Counted from the stretch's first letter, positions 9,112 to 18,614 are shown. The stretch is DNA of 64,000 nucleotides from Flammeovirga sp. SJP92 (GCF_001583495.1 NZ_LQAQ01000020.1:1-64000); one strand, 5' to 3'. Notes: generated by a model not told the origin, from the sequence alone. A program made the numbers and translations.

Positions 9112-9203
9112 TTCCCATTACTATGGGAAAGTGTTTCCCATCTATAGGGGACACCTATTCCCATTACCATGGGACAGTCTTTCCCATGAATATGGGACAA
9201 GTC
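9112..9203. repeat. Four 23-bp tandem palindromic repeats
   Basis: TTCCCA begins at 9112, 9135, 9158 and 9181, an exact 23-bp period. Each unit is a small palindrome of the form TTCCCATNNNNATGGGAC with varied centre. There are no unique spacers, so this is not a CRISPR. It lies between the gajA promoter region and the 3' end of the DUF4469 gene. Possible roles are clustered operator sites or a recognition array. Confidence 0.85.
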
Positions 9204-9287
9204 CAACAAAAAATCCTTCTTACTCACCTTTGATATAACTCATAGGAAAATAAGAAGGATAGCTCTAAAACCTGCTTATAAACTTAT

Positions 9288-10013
9288 TTAGCCAACCACT
9301 AATGTCGATCCAAGCTTTTCGTACCTTGGTTCTTTTAATAGTCTACTTTTACTGAATTGAGTGGCTAACTCTAATTCATAATTACCACTACTCAAAGCAG
9401 GTGTCATAAAAATGACTGTTTTATTTTCATTACTGACTAATTGTGTCACCTTCGTTCTACTCTGATCATCAAGGTTGATGAAGAATAGACCAACTTGATC
9501 TTTATAGTCTTCTGTTCCTTCCACTTTTATTCGATCACCATAAAGCGTAACGGCATTATTAGGTGTAATCTGAGCATTGACTTCACTCGTAAAACTATCC
9601 ACCACTTTTAGTAATACAGGCCCTGTTTTGGCCTGACCCAAGATCGTTACCTTAGTATCTCCTATCAATTCTCTGATGTTCGAAGATAAGTTGACAGTAG
9701 CATTCAGTTGATGCTGTTTCGGGTCAAACACCTCTTCATAAAACACGCCACTAATTCCCAATCGGGCATTGATAAACCCCGTATTGATGTTATATCCTTG
9801 TGCCAAACCCTCACCTTTGACACGGTCAGCACGGTTCAGTAATTCTATAATAGTCTCTGTCTGATATTCTGAACCTTCTTTTTTAATACGGCTCGCAATA
9901 GCCTTATTGTCTAAAGTTCCTTTGCTTCTTACTCTACCGAAATAGTCATTGGGATCGGGAGTGACAGTCAGATCATACAATTGTACGTCTACTTGATTTG
10001 TTTTATTTGCCAT
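9288..10013 (-). CDS. HU-like DNA-binding domain plus DUF4469 protein
   Basis: A 241-aa protein. The first ~120 residues follow the Bacteroidota HU/IHF-related pattern (LYDLTVTPDPNDYFGRV, ADRVKGEGLAQGYNINTG, ARLGISGVF). The C-terminal ~110 residues form the beta-rich DUF4469 part. Such proteins are common in Bacteroidota and are probably nucleoid-associated or cell-surface accessory factors; the exact role is unknown. It lies between the Gabija pair and a TonB-domain gene, with its own gaps on both sides. Confidence 0.75.
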   Translation of the reverse strand: MANKTNQVDVQLYDLTVTPDPNDYFGRVRSKGTLDNKAIASRIKKEGSEYQTETIIELLNRADRVKGEGLAQGYNINTGFINARLGISGVFYEEVFDPKQHQLNATVNLSSNIRELIGDTKVTILGQAKTGPVLLKVVDSFTSEVNAQITPNNAVTLYGDRIKVEGTEDYKDQVGLFFINLDDQSRTKVTQLVSNENKTVIFMTPALSSGNYELELATQFSKSRLLKEPRYEKLGSTLVVG

Positions 10014-10249
10014 GATACTAGTTTGTTTTTAAGTATTCATAAAAATTAAAAAGGATTTGAATCATTTCATCAGCATTCCATTTGTGATGCTTTGCATACC
10101 TTAAGCAGATTTTAGTAACGTTAGTTTTTTGGTATAGCAATGGAGAATCGTTGCAGTGAAATTTGCTTTCTCAAATCTGAAAACAATGACAGTGAATAGA
10201 TTAATGTATTACAAGTGTTTCTATTTGTTGAATGAAATAAATAGATTGA

Positions 10250-10729
10250 TTACCGCAAGCAGATATACATTGGTATTATTATTCGTGATGAAACTTTTAC
10301 TCCATTACACAACCCTACCTCCCAATCTTCCTCAGATAATAATTGATATATTTCTTCTTGATCGAGAATTTCATCATGTGCCATTATACATTGCAAATCA
10401 GCAATTTCACCCTCTCTTGTAACTGTAAAAGTTATAAATATTCTACCTTCAACCCCTAACTTTTTAATGTTAGTGGGGTATTTCATATTCTTTGCTAGCT
10501 TCTTATATAATTGTGGAAGACCTTTTAAAGGTTTTGCAGGCTTATCTACAATATCATATACAACACCAGTCTTTGATGTTTCATAGTGATCATTACAACT
10601 AATAAGATCTTGTTGTGAAAACGCATTTAATGATGAAAAGAGAAGTAATGTGAACAGTATACTTTTTAAGATGATACCATCTATTATATGATCTTTTTCA
10701 ATTACGATATTTCGAACACCCTTTTCCAT
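10250..10729 (-). CDS. Small secreted protein with TonB C-terminal domain
   Basis: A 159-aa protein with a hydrophobic segment (LKSILFTLLLFSSLNAFS) followed by a TonB_C-like domain. The hallmark is MKYPTNIKKLGVEGRIFITF followed by VTREGEI. Residues before the hydrophobic stretch are charged, so the true start is uncertain; no other early Met exists. It lacks the long proline-rich linker and ExbB/ExbD partners of an energising TonB. Stand-alone TonB_C proteins of this type are frequent in Bacteroidota, often with envelope or signalling roles. Confidence 0.7.
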   Translation of the reverse strand: MEKGVRNIVIEKDHIIDGIILKSILFTLLLFSSLNAFSQQDLISCNDHYETSKTGVVYDIVDKPAKPLKGLPQLYKKLAKNMKYPTNIKKLGVEGRIFITFTVTREGEIADLQCIMAHDEILDQEEIYQLLSEEDWEVGLCNGVKVSSRIIIPMYICLR

Positions 10730-10861
10730 GTATGCTAATTTGGTTTGTATGATTTAAACATACAACAAATAATAGTAGCATTCCTCCATAATATGAATGC
10801 AAAGAAAGGGTTGAATACCTTTGTTATAAGAAACATCTGTACTGTTTCACGTATTAATTGA

Positions 10862-11942
10862 TCATAAAAGCTTCTTCAAAGTCTCTGCATCGGGCAAAGC
10901 TTCTTTTAATTCAGGAGGAAGTGTCTCCGATGTTTTGAAAGTGGAAACACCCATTGGTTTTGATAAATCTCTAAAGCTGTATTCTACTTTTTTATTTTCC
11001 TTTTCTTTACATAGGATAATTCCTATCGAAGGGTTTTCATGAGGTTGTTTCACCAAGTCATCCAACGCAGATAAATAGAAATTCATTTTCCCAACATACT
11101 CTGGCTTGAACTTTCCTTTTTTCAATTCAAAGGCAACAAGAGACTGTAAGCTTCTATGATAAAAAAGGAGGTCAATAAAATATTCATCCTCTTCTACTAC
11201 TAATCTATATTGATTACCCATAAAGGTAAAATCAGAGCCTAATGACATTAAGAACTTTCTAATATTCTGAACAATTTCCCCTTCTAATATCCTTTCATCA
11301 ATTTCATCATCTGCATCTTCCACATTTACAAAATCCAATAAATACTGATCTTTAAATGACCTCAATGCTTTATTAGACAACTTTTGTTTCATGGTATGCT
11401 CAAAATTATTAGGCAGTTCATTTTGTAAATGAGATTGGTTTTTAATTTCAGTACGCAAATGACGAACGGACCAGAAGTTTTGGGCTGTTTTGTAGATTAT
11501 AGTATCATCCCGCTTTTTCTTCTTTAATTTTAGTGATAATCTCTAAATGTTGAGAAAAAGAGACGGATAAAAAAGCCTTTAAATCAATATCTCTTAATTC
11601 GGTCGTCAGTGACGAGCTAATTCTATTTTCTCCTTTCTCTAATTTACTCGTCAATGACGAGCAAATTGCATATTCATCTTTCCAAACGTTATAAAAGGAT
11701 CTCATTTTAGAGATATTCTTCCCTGAAAACCCTCTCAACCCCGGTAATTCTTGTTGAAGTTTAGAAGAAATATCCTCCAATACTTTTGCACCCCATTTAT
11801 TATTTTGAAACGCTGTCTCTACTAATTCTCCAATCGTAAAATAAAGACGTAACATCTCTGCATTCGCAATTTTGGCTACGGCATATCTACTTTGTAAAAT
11901 TTGTTGCTTAAGATCTTTAATGAAATTGGCAGGTACTAGCAT
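10862..11942 (-). pseudogene. DUF1016/YhcG-family PDDEXK nuclease, split by a one-base frameshift
   Basis: Two minus-strand frames together make one DUF1016 protein of about 359 aa. The first part (11942-11505) is the N-terminal DUF1016 domain and ends at KIKEEKAG-stop. The next frame continues without a gap as IIYKTAQNFWSVRHLRTEIK, the usual junction of this family, then the nuclease core with YFIDLLFYHRSL and VAFELKKGKF (D...ExK). The shift falls at a G run (plus-strand CCC at 11509-11511): removing one base restores the frame. The second frame has no good ATG start, only TTG at 11458. It is either a recent inactivating mutation or an assembly error. YhcG proteins often lie in defence islands. 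Confidence 0.85.
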
Positions 11943-12040
11943 AAAGTCAATAGTTATATGGTTACAAAAGTAAAGATAGATAAAATAGAACGGATGGTGA
12001 ATATTTTAGAAATGCTAAACTATCCTTGATAGTACAAACA

Positions 12041-12090
12041 AAAAAATGCAAACCGCCCTAACGATACCGTTTAAGCAGTTTGCATTTTTT
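12041..12090 (-). terminator. Bidirectional terminator after the tRNA
   Basis: TGCAAAC (12047-12053) pairs with GTTTGCA (12078-12084), with A-rich and T-rich flanks on both sides. It lies just downstream of the minus-strand tRNA and can also stop transcripts from the plus strand. Confidence 0.8.
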
Positions 12091-12115
12091 CCGAGTAGAT
12101 TAAATACATACCTAG

Positions 12116-12188
12116 TAGCCCCACCGGGAATCGAACCCAGATCTTAAGCGCCGGAAGCTTACGTACTAATCCGTTGTACTATGGAGCC
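12116..12188 (-). tRNA. tRNA-Arg (anticodon CCG)
   Basis: Read on the minus strand, the 73-nt sequence folds as a cloverleaf. The acceptor starts GGCTCCA; the D arm holds ACGGATTAGTAC; the anticodon stem TAAGC/GCTTA encloses TTCCGGC, giving anticodon CCG; the T arm is CTGGG-TTCGATT-CCCGG. The first acceptor pair would be a G-U wobble. CCA is not encoded. The 3' end faces the defence genes at 5-12 kb, the usual side for tRNA-linked island insertion. Confidence 0.93.
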
Positions 12189-12329
12189 ATTTTTTTGTTT
12201 TGTGCGAATATACGACCTTGTGCAGACTCAAACAATAGGATTATTTTCAAATTCAAGGTAAAATGATGTATTTTGTATGAGGTATTTCTTTCTTTTGATC
12301 AATCTAAACGCTGAATTAACTCGTTTTCA

Positions 12330-14087
12330 ATGAGATTCTCTCTTAAACTATATATTTATCTAATTCCTGTTTTTTTATTGCTTTCTAATGAAGCTTTTTC
12401 TCAATGGATGAAAGCGCAGGTGAATCATGACGTATTTATGCGTGATAGTCATGGACCTAATGGACATGTGATGATGACCTTAAAAAACGGGAGAAACTTA
12501 TTGGCACTTCCTATTGACAGTAACGAGTCTTATATACGTGTTTGGGATTATCAGACGGGAAAGCGAGGCTTTGTGTATAAAAAATACCTGACCTTGTATG
12601 AGATTCTGCCTAGGGTAGAGTTGAAAGAGCTTTCCAATCATGGCACGCTGAAACGTGGGGGAACGACCTTGCACTTGGAAAATCAGTTTAAGAAGGATAT
12701 TAATTTTGAATTGGATCAGATTCCGTATCAGTTACAGCCTTATGAGGAAATCACTTTGAGGATTCGTGAGGGGGAACATGGTATTTGGATCAGCCGGGAT
12801 GGTGCGTTTCCTTTTTGGGGAAGTTTGACGCTGGCCGACAGTGCGGAATATGTGCTAAAAATCAATGAAACGGAAGAGGTTTTGGTAAGTGAACTGTATC
12901 CTATTTTATCGCATCAGGATACGGTGCTGACAGAGTATTATTCTGTAGACACGGTAAATGTCACCCCTAAAGTGAGGGTAGATACGGCGAGGATTGTCAA
13001 CAATAAACACCCTCAGGATTTGGAGGAATCGAAATCCAAAATTGGAATCAGAGGATATGTAAAATTAAATGCTATTTATGATTTCAATGGGCTTTCGGAT
13101 GTGGACCGTTTTGTGCCGGTTGAAATTCCTGTTGGTGATGAGCGAAATACCATCGACAGAGGTTTTTATATGGGAGCAAGACAGTCACGTTTGGCGTTTT
13201 ATTCTAATATCAAAGCGAAAACGGGCTATCTGAAAATCTATATTGAAGCAGATTTTGCGGGGGGAAGTACTATTCAGATGCTTTTCCGATTGAGGCAGGC
13301 TTATGCGGAATACGGTTTCCTTACCATCGGACAAACGTGGACCACTTTCGCCAACCTTGAAGCAATTCCTTTGACGGTAGACCGAGAAGGACCGAACAGT
13401 TCTATTGCCATTCGCCAAGGGATGGTCCGGTGGGAAAAGAAAGTGGGATATACGGACAATGAATTTGGTGTGGCTATTGAAACGCCCACTACCGCTTTTT
13501 CGGACTCCATTGCTGTAGATCAACGACAGAAATATCCTGATATTAGTTCCCGTTATAAGGTCAAATATGACAAAGGGCAGGTACAACTTTCTGGCCTGTT
13601 CAGAATCATTTCCCATACAGATATTAACACCAATCATGTCACCAACACGGCCGGTTATGGCATTATGGTGAGTGGTAAACAGTACATCGAAAACAAAGAC
13701 AATATCCTGTATTTTCAAGCGGTATATGGAAAAGGCATCAGCAGATATGTGAGAGCATTTCGAAATTATTCTATGGACGCTTTTGTGAATCCTGCCGATA
13801 ACAGCGTTTTTATTCCTCAAACGTCCGGTGGATATCTTTCATTTGAACACCATTGGTCGGAAAAGCTTTTCAGCAACATTACAGGTGGTGTGACTTGGTT
13901 GGAAAATGCAGAATGGCAAGCGGAAGACAGCTATAAAAGTAGTTACTACGGCAGTATCAATAGCTTTTGGTTCGCCTTCGATCGTATGCAATTAGGGGTT
14001 GGATATATTTATGGAATCCGAAGAAATAAAAACGATGTGCAAGGCTACGCTTCTCGGTTCCAAATGTACATTAGATACGATATTTAA
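12330..14087 (+). CDS. DcaP-like outer-membrane porin with SH3-like N-terminus (first paralog)
   Basis: A 585-aa exported protein. The signal peptide ends near SNEAFSQ. An SH3b-like domain follows (about 30-85, MKAQVNHDVFMRDSH and VWDYQTGKRGFVYKKYL), then a spacer region, then a DcaP-type beta-barrel from about residue 240 (IRGYVKLNAIYDF, GARQSRLAFYS, LRQAYAEYG, TIGQTWTTFANLEA). The barrel ends in an aromatic-rich strand (FQMYIRYDI). DcaP porins pass small anionic molecules. It overlaps the start of a similar gene by one base, so the two form an operon and arose by tandem duplication. Confidence 0.85.
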   Translation: MRFSLKLYIYLIPVFLLLSNEAFSQWMKAQVNHDVFMRDSHGPNGHVMMTLKNGRNLLALPIDSNESYIRVWDYQTGKRGFVYKKYLTLYEILPRVELKELSNHGTLKRGGTTLHLENQFKKDINFELDQIPYQLQPYEEITLRIREGEHGIWISRDGAFPFWGSLTLADSAEYVLKINETEEVLVSELYPILSHQDTVLTEYYSVDTVNVTPKVRVDTARIVNNKHPQDLEESKSKIGIRGYVKLNAIYDFNGLSDVDRFVPVEIPVGDERNTIDRGFYMGARQSRLAFYSNIKAKTGYLKIYIEADFAGGSTIQMLFRLRQAYAEYGFLTIGQTWTTFANLEAIPLTVDREGPNSSIAIRQGMVRWEKKVGYTDNEFGVAIETPTTAFSDSIAVDQRQKYPDISSRYKVKYDKGQVQLSGLFRIISHTDINTNHVTNTAGYGIMVSGKQYIENKDNILYFQAVYGKGISRYVRAFRNYSMDAFVNPADNSVFIPQTSGGYLSFEHHWSEKLFSNITGGVTWLENAEWQAEDSYKSSYYGSINSFWFAFDRMQLGVGYIYGIRRNKNDVQGYASRFQMYIRYDI

Positions 14088-15853
14088 TGATGACCATGAA
14101 GCAGTTTTCATCCCCTACATATCGTCTTTTCATCACTCTTTTAATGGTTTTCATCCATCAAAATACCTTCGGGCAATGGATGCGTTCTACCGTTGAATAT
14201 TCTACACATCTCCGTGATCATCGTTCCATCAACAGCCCTGCCTTGATGCATTTGGAAAAAGGTAGAGACATTTTGGCCCTGCCCTTACACGAGGAAAGTC
14301 AATTTGTAAAAGTGTGGGATTATCAAACTGGAAAAAGAGGTTTTGTATTAAGCAAAGAGCTAGTGTACATTGATACCCTCGCCAAGGCTGACTTATTTGT
14401 TCCCAACTTCCAAGGACATATTCATCGAAAAGAAGCATTGCTTCATATCGAAAACATTGAAGAATATTCCATCATTGTAGAGATAGATCAATACCCTTAT
14501 GAGATTGCTCCTTACAAAGAAATCAAATTGGCTTTACCCGAAGGGCAACATGGCATTTGGGCTTACAGAGATGGTGCTTTACCGTTTTGGGGTGATATCG
14601 AATTAAAAGACAGTTCTGAGTATATCATCCAAATCAAAACAACGGAAGATGAAGATGTGATTATGGCGGATATTCAACCCGTAGAGCATGTGGTAGATAC
14701 CGTAATTGTGGAAAATCGCTATGAAAAGACATTGACTTTCCTTCCAAAAATAAAGATTGATACCACCAAAATTGTAGACAATAAACACCCTCAGGATCTT
14801 GAAATGGCTCAAACCCCTTTTGACATTCGAGGCTACGTCAAACTCAATGGTTTATATGATTTCCATGGTCTGGCTAGAACAGGCGGTTTTCCACCCTACG
14901 ACATTCCAGTGGGTGAAGATAATATTCTGAATCCCGGTTTTTACTTAAGTGCCCGTCAATCAAGATTGGGTATTTCTTCCAATATTCTCACGGACCAAGG
15001 CTACATCAAACTTTTTATTGAACTTGATTTTGTTGGTGGAGGAAATGCATTGGATTACGTTCGACTGAGGCATGCTTATGTCCAATACGGCTACCTCACC
15101 GTTGGGCAAACCTGGACCACTTTCACGGACCTCTACTCTACCCCACTGACAGTTGATAATGAAGGTCCCAGCAGTTCGTCTTCCACCAGACAAGGTGTAA
15201 TTCGATACGAAAAGAAAGTAGGTAAAAGCGACAATGAGTTTGCAATAAGTTTAGAGACACCTACCCGCAATTTCTCTGATACAATTGCCGTTGATCAAAG
15301 ACAATTATGGCCTGATGTTGCTTCTAGATATAAAATCACATTACCTAGAGGTCAGATTCAAGCGGCAGGACTTTTCAGAGTATTATCACAACACAATCCC
15401 GATGATCAAGTAATTTCTAAAATCGGTTATGGATTGATGATTTCGGGTAAAAATTCTTTCAAAGACAAACATAAAATCTACTATCAGATCATTGGAGGCC
15501 GTGGCGTCACCCGATACATTTCAGCCTTCTCTTCTTATAACCTTGATGCAGTAGCAAGCCCTACCAATGATATTTATGTACCGTTTTCTGCTGGTGGTTA
15601 TTTCACCTACGAATATTATTTTAAACCTAATTTATTCCTCAACTTCGTCAATGGCGTCTCTTGGATCGATAATGCCGAGTGGCAACCCGATCATACTTTT
15701 GAGAAAAGTTATTACACCAGTGCCAACCTCTTTTGGTTTCCTTTTGACCGTTGCAGAACGGGGTTAAGTATTGTTCAAGGAGAAAGATTCAATAAAGATG
15801 GGCAAAGAGGCAGTGCTTGGCGATTTCAAATGTATATTCGATACGATATTTAA
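14087..15853 (+). CDS. DcaP-like outer-membrane porin with SH3-like N-terminus (second paralog)
   Basis: A 588-aa paralog of the preceding gene with the same order: signal peptide (ends near HQNTFGQ), SH3b-like part (VWDYQTGKRGFVLSKEL), linker, and DcaP-like barrel (IRGYVKLNGLYDF, SARQSRLGIS, LRHAYVQYG, TVGQTWTTFTDLYS, ending FQMYIRYDI). Its start overlaps the stop of the first copy (TAATG). Several ATG codons are possible at the start (14087, 14090, 14096). The two copies differ throughout, so the duplication is old. Their different barrels may prefer different solutes. Confidence 0.85.
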   Translation: MMTMKQFSSPTYRLFITLLMVFIHQNTFGQWMRSTVEYSTHLRDHRSINSPALMHLEKGRDILALPLHEESQFVKVWDYQTGKRGFVLSKELVYIDTLAKADLFVPNFQGHIHRKEALLHIENIEEYSIIVEIDQYPYEIAPYKEIKLALPEGQHGIWAYRDGALPFWGDIELKDSSEYIIQIKTTEDEDVIMADIQPVEHVVDTVIVENRYEKTLTFLPKIKIDTTKIVDNKHPQDLEMAQTPFDIRGYVKLNGLYDFHGLARTGGFPPYDIPVGEDNILNPGFYLSARQSRLGISSNILTDQGYIKLFIELDFVGGGNALDYVRLRHAYVQYGYLTVGQTWTTFTDLYSTPLTVDNEGPSSSSSTRQGVIRYEKKVGKSDNEFAISLETPTRNFSDTIAVDQRQLWPDVASRYKITLPRGQIQAAGLFRVLSQHNPDDQVISKIGYGLMISGKNSFKDKHKIYYQIIGGRGVTRYISAFSSYNLDAVASPTNDIYVPFSAGGYFTYEYYFKPNLFLNFVNGVSWIDNAEWQPDHTFEKSYYTSANLFWFPFDRCRTGLSIVQGERFNKDGQRGSAWRFQMYIRYDI

Positions 15854-15896
15854 TGCATGCTCTTCATGTATAAGAGTTCTGACGGATGCTATAATT

Positions 15897-16062
15897 TTGT
15901 TAGAAATCAGGAGATTTCTAGTGATCTTTTAGGCACGAATGACGCTGTCGCTTAACATCCGCGCCAGTGGTTCTGATTTCCTATTCCTAGCGCAAATGTT
16001 ATGCAGAGCGTCATTTGTGCTTTAGTGATGAAAAGAAGTCTCTGACTTCTAGTAAAACATTT
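15897..16062. repeat. Paired, inverted copies of the AAGCG hairpin repeat
   Basis: AGAAATCAGGAGATTTCT (a hairpin) is followed by CACGAATGACGCTGTCGCTTAAC, and then by a second, inverted unit (GCAAATGTTATGCAGAGCGTC, ending GAAGTCTCTGACTTC). The double arrangement also occurs at 45086-45236. It fills the gap between the porins and the sensor kinase. Confidence 0.7.
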
Positions 16063-16095
16063 CTACATTAGTGTTATAATTAGTTGAATGAAAGC

Positions 16096-17781
16096 ATGAT
16101 GAAAATCAAAACCACTTTTACCGGTCTCTTTGGAGCAATCATTTTACTCCTCCTTATCCTTTCCCTGCTTTTTCTCGCTTTATTGAGCAACAGAAAAGAG
16201 TTTGGTAAAATGCAGTTCAATCGTCATGAAAGTATAATCGTCAAAAATGAGATTGAAGACAGTAGCCGGGAACTGCATCAACTGTTGTTGCATTACATTA
16301 CAAGTGAAGATGAAAAATACCACCAAGAGTATAACAAGCTAAAAAATAACATTCAACTCATTAGCATTGATACGTTGCGATTGGATCAAACGGAAGAAAA
16401 AAAGATCAAGAAAGGGCTTCAAATGTTAGACCTTCAACTCGAAAAAGAAGCACAAATCCTCCAGCATTATCAGCAATATAATCGTGATTCAGCTTTTCAA
16501 TATTTATATCAAGAAAGTTATTTGCAACTGATCACTACACTTCATCGAGAGTTGGATCAATTTGAAAGTGATATGATACGAAAAACCCAAAATGTTTGGG
16601 AGTTGAACCGAGCAGAAGGCTTCCAATATTTTTATTCCTCCCTTACATTTTTGTTGTTCATTCTGGTCTTTTCATGTATCTCATTTTATCTGATCCGAAA
16701 AAGATTACAGCGACAAGAAGTCATCGATTTTCGTTTCAAGGAAAGTGTTGAAGATCTCAAAAAAGTCAAACAGGAACTAGAGAAAAGTGACGAGCGTTTC
16801 ACATTAGCCGTGGAAGGCACCGGACTTTTGATATGGGATTTTGATACACAAACTAAGATCATCAATTGGTTTCCCAAAGGCTGTAGCTTGTTTGATTATC
16901 CTTATGAAGAGATCATTCCAACGCTGGATTTTCTAAGAGGACATATACATAAAGATGATCTGGAGATTTTACAAAAACAGATCGAACATCATAAAGCCAC
17001 AAGAGAAAAGATTTATTTTGATGCCCGTTTTTATACGAAAGATAAAACGCTGAGATGGTACAGATGTCACGGTGCTCCCGTATATCAGCAAGGGGAACTC
17101 GCACGCATTGTCGGTACTTTTAATGATATCACCGAACAACTCCATCAAGATGAAAAAATAGTGGATGCTATTCTCGAAACAGAAGACAAAGAAAGGAGTC
17201 GTATCTCTCGTGAGATTCACGACAATCTGCAACAAACCATGTCAACGGCCATTCTCAACCTTGAAAAAGTAAGAGCAGAAGCGGTGATTACGAATGAAGA
17301 AGAGGAAAAGCATTTTAATATTGCTTATAGCTATCTCAAAAAAGCCATTCAAGAAAGCCGAACTTTGGCACACAACTTAATGCCAAAAGTGGTCAGTGCT
17401 AATGGTTTGGTATCGGCAATTCAAGCTTTAATTTCTGCTTTGCAAGGCACCACCTCTACGGAAATTCATTTTTATGAAAATTTAGGGGAGGAAAGAGTGA
17501 AACTTTCTGTAGAGATGACGTTGTATAGAATTGTACAGGAAAGTATCAATAATATGATCAAACATGCCGAAGCTTCTCAATGCACCATACAGTTGTTGAA
17601 GCATCCTGATATGATTGTATTAACGATTGAAGATGACGGCGTGGGGTTTGATTTGAATACCAAAGTAGATTCTTTTGGGCTCAATAGTATGAAAACAAGG
17701 GCCAATGCTGTTGGTGCCTATTTCCAGATCTCATCACAAAAAACGAAAGGAACAGAAATCATTTTTGAACTTGGAATATAA
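16096..17781 (+). CDS. NarL-type sensor histidine kinase with PAS domain
   Basis: A membrane kinase of about 561 aa. There is an N-terminal membrane helix (about 9-31), an extracytoplasmic helical region of about 150 residues, a second helix near 190-205, a short coiled coil, a PAS/PAC domain (about 235-345), a HisKA_3 domain with the phospho-acceptor His in SREIHDNLQQ, and a HATPase (ESINNMIKHAEAS, IEDDGVGFD, GLNSMKTRA). I start at the ATG at 16096; a TTG at 16084 is possible. It is followed after one base by its response regulator. The signal is unknown; nearby units with a shared promoter box are likely targets. Confidence 0.9.
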   Translation: MMKIKTTFTGLFGAIILLLLILSLLFLALLSNRKEFGKMQFNRHESIIVKNEIEDSSRELHQLLLHYITSEDEKYHQEYNKLKNNIQLISIDTLRLDQTEEKKIKKGLQMLDLQLEKEAQILQHYQQYNRDSAFQYLYQESYLQLITTLHRELDQFESDMIRKTQNVWELNRAEGFQYFYSSLTFLLFILVFSCISFYLIRKRLQRQEVIDFRFKESVEDLKKVKQELEKSDERFTLAVEGTGLLIWDFDTQTKIINWFPKGCSLFDYPYEEIIPTLDFLRGHIHKDDLEILQKQIEHHKATREKIYFDARFYTKDKTLRWYRCHGAPVYQQGELARIVGTFNDITEQLHQDEKIVDAILETEDKERSRISREIHDNLQQTMSTAILNLEKVRAEAVITNEEEEKHFNIAYSYLKKAIQESRTLAHNLMPKVVSANGLVSAIQALISALQGTTSTEIHFYENLGEERVKLSVEMTLYRIVQESINNMIKHAEASQCTIQLLKHPDMIVLTIEDDGVGFDLNTKVDSFGLNSMKTRANAVGAYFQISSQKTKGTEIIFELGI

Positions 17782-17782
17782 T

Positions 17783-18439
17783 ATGAATACACCTATCAAA
17801 TTAATATTGGTGGATGATCACATCATGATCAGAGAGGGATTGAAATCGTTCTTGCATCAAGACCAATTTCTAATTGTAGGAGAAGCTAACAACGGTCAGG
17901 AGGCATTAGAACTTCTGAAGGAAAACGAAGTCAATGTAGTGGTGACGGATATTATGATGCCCGAAATGGACGGCATTGAATTATCGAAGGCCATCACAAG
18001 AGAATATCCTGATGTGCAGGTACTCGCTCTCACTATGATGAATGAAAATTACAACATCAAGAAAATGCTGAGTGCTGGTGCAAAAGGTTATGTACTGAAA
18101 GACTGTACGCAAGACGATTTGAGAAATGCTATCAAAACTGTTGCTCAAGGAAAACCTTTTTATTCTTCTGAAGTCACCAATATCATTATGGAAGGACTTT
18201 CCAGCATTCCTTCTTCTAAAAAAAGAGTGTCTTCTGAAATCCCATTGACAGGAAGAGAAAAAGAAATACTCCACTTGATCTGTAAGGAATATTCTAATCA
18301 AGAAATTGCCAACGAACTCTTTATTTCTACTAGAACAGTGGAAACTCACAAGAGAAATCTTTTGGAGAAAACAGGTGTGAAGAACGTAGCCGGCCTTGTT
18401 TTATATGCTATTGAACGAAAACTTTTTGATGATTTGTAA
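17783..18439 (+). CDS. NarL/LuxR-type response regulator
   Basis: A 218-aa regulator. The receiver domain shows the acidic pair LVDDH, the phospho-acceptor Asp in VTDIMMPEMDG and a conserved Lys in YVLKDC. The C-terminal LuxR HTH has LTGREKEILHLI and ISTRTVETHKRNLLEKTGV. The ATG at 17783 is one base after the kinase stop; longer starts inside the kinase gene add no domain. It forms a two-component pair with the upstream kinase. Confidence 0.93.
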   Translation: MNTPIKLILVDDHIMIREGLKSFLHQDQFLIVGEANNGQEALELLKENEVNVVVTDIMMPEMDGIELSKAITREYPDVQVLALTMMNENYNIKKMLSAGAKGYVLKDCTQDDLRNAIKTVAQGKPFYSSEVTNIIMEGLSSIPSSKKRVSSEIPLTGREKEILHLICKEYSNQEIANELFISTRTVETHKRNLLEKTGVKNVAGLVLYAIERKLFDDL

Positions 18440-18460
18440 AAAAGAAGGTGAGTTTTTCAA

Positions 18461-18592
18461 GCACCATAGTTAAAACTGAAGGAGATAAACAAAACCTTTC
18501 CAAAACTGAAGTCTTGAAGGTTCAAAGCGGAAACATCACTTTAGTGTTGTTAGAGTCAATATCACCTGCCTATGACTTCAGTCATGGTGCAC
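18461..18592 (+). repeat. Four-hairpin REP/MITE-like element, copy 2
   Basis: Begins GCACCATAGTTAAAACTG and ends GTCATGGTGC. It has the same internal hairpins as copy 1 (CTGAAGTCTTG, ACTTTAGTGTT, ATGACTTCAGTCAT) but has lost the 3' half of the first hairpin, so this copy looks decayed. Confidence 0.75.
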
Positions 18593-18614
18593 AATAGAGC
18601 TACAATTTTTAAAT

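Noticed and set aside
9112-9203. CRISPR-like array of four short repeats
   Set aside because: The 23-bp period holds no unique spacers, the units are themselves palindromic and vary in the centre, and no cas gene is present.
10250-10729. Energy-transducing TonB protein
   Set aside because: There is no proline-rich linker and no ExbB/ExbD neighbour; it is better described as a stand-alone TonB_C protein.
13185-13820. Long antisense open frame inside the first porin gene
   Set aside because: It lies fully within a clearly coding gene on the other strand, has no domain signature, and its composition mirrors that gene.
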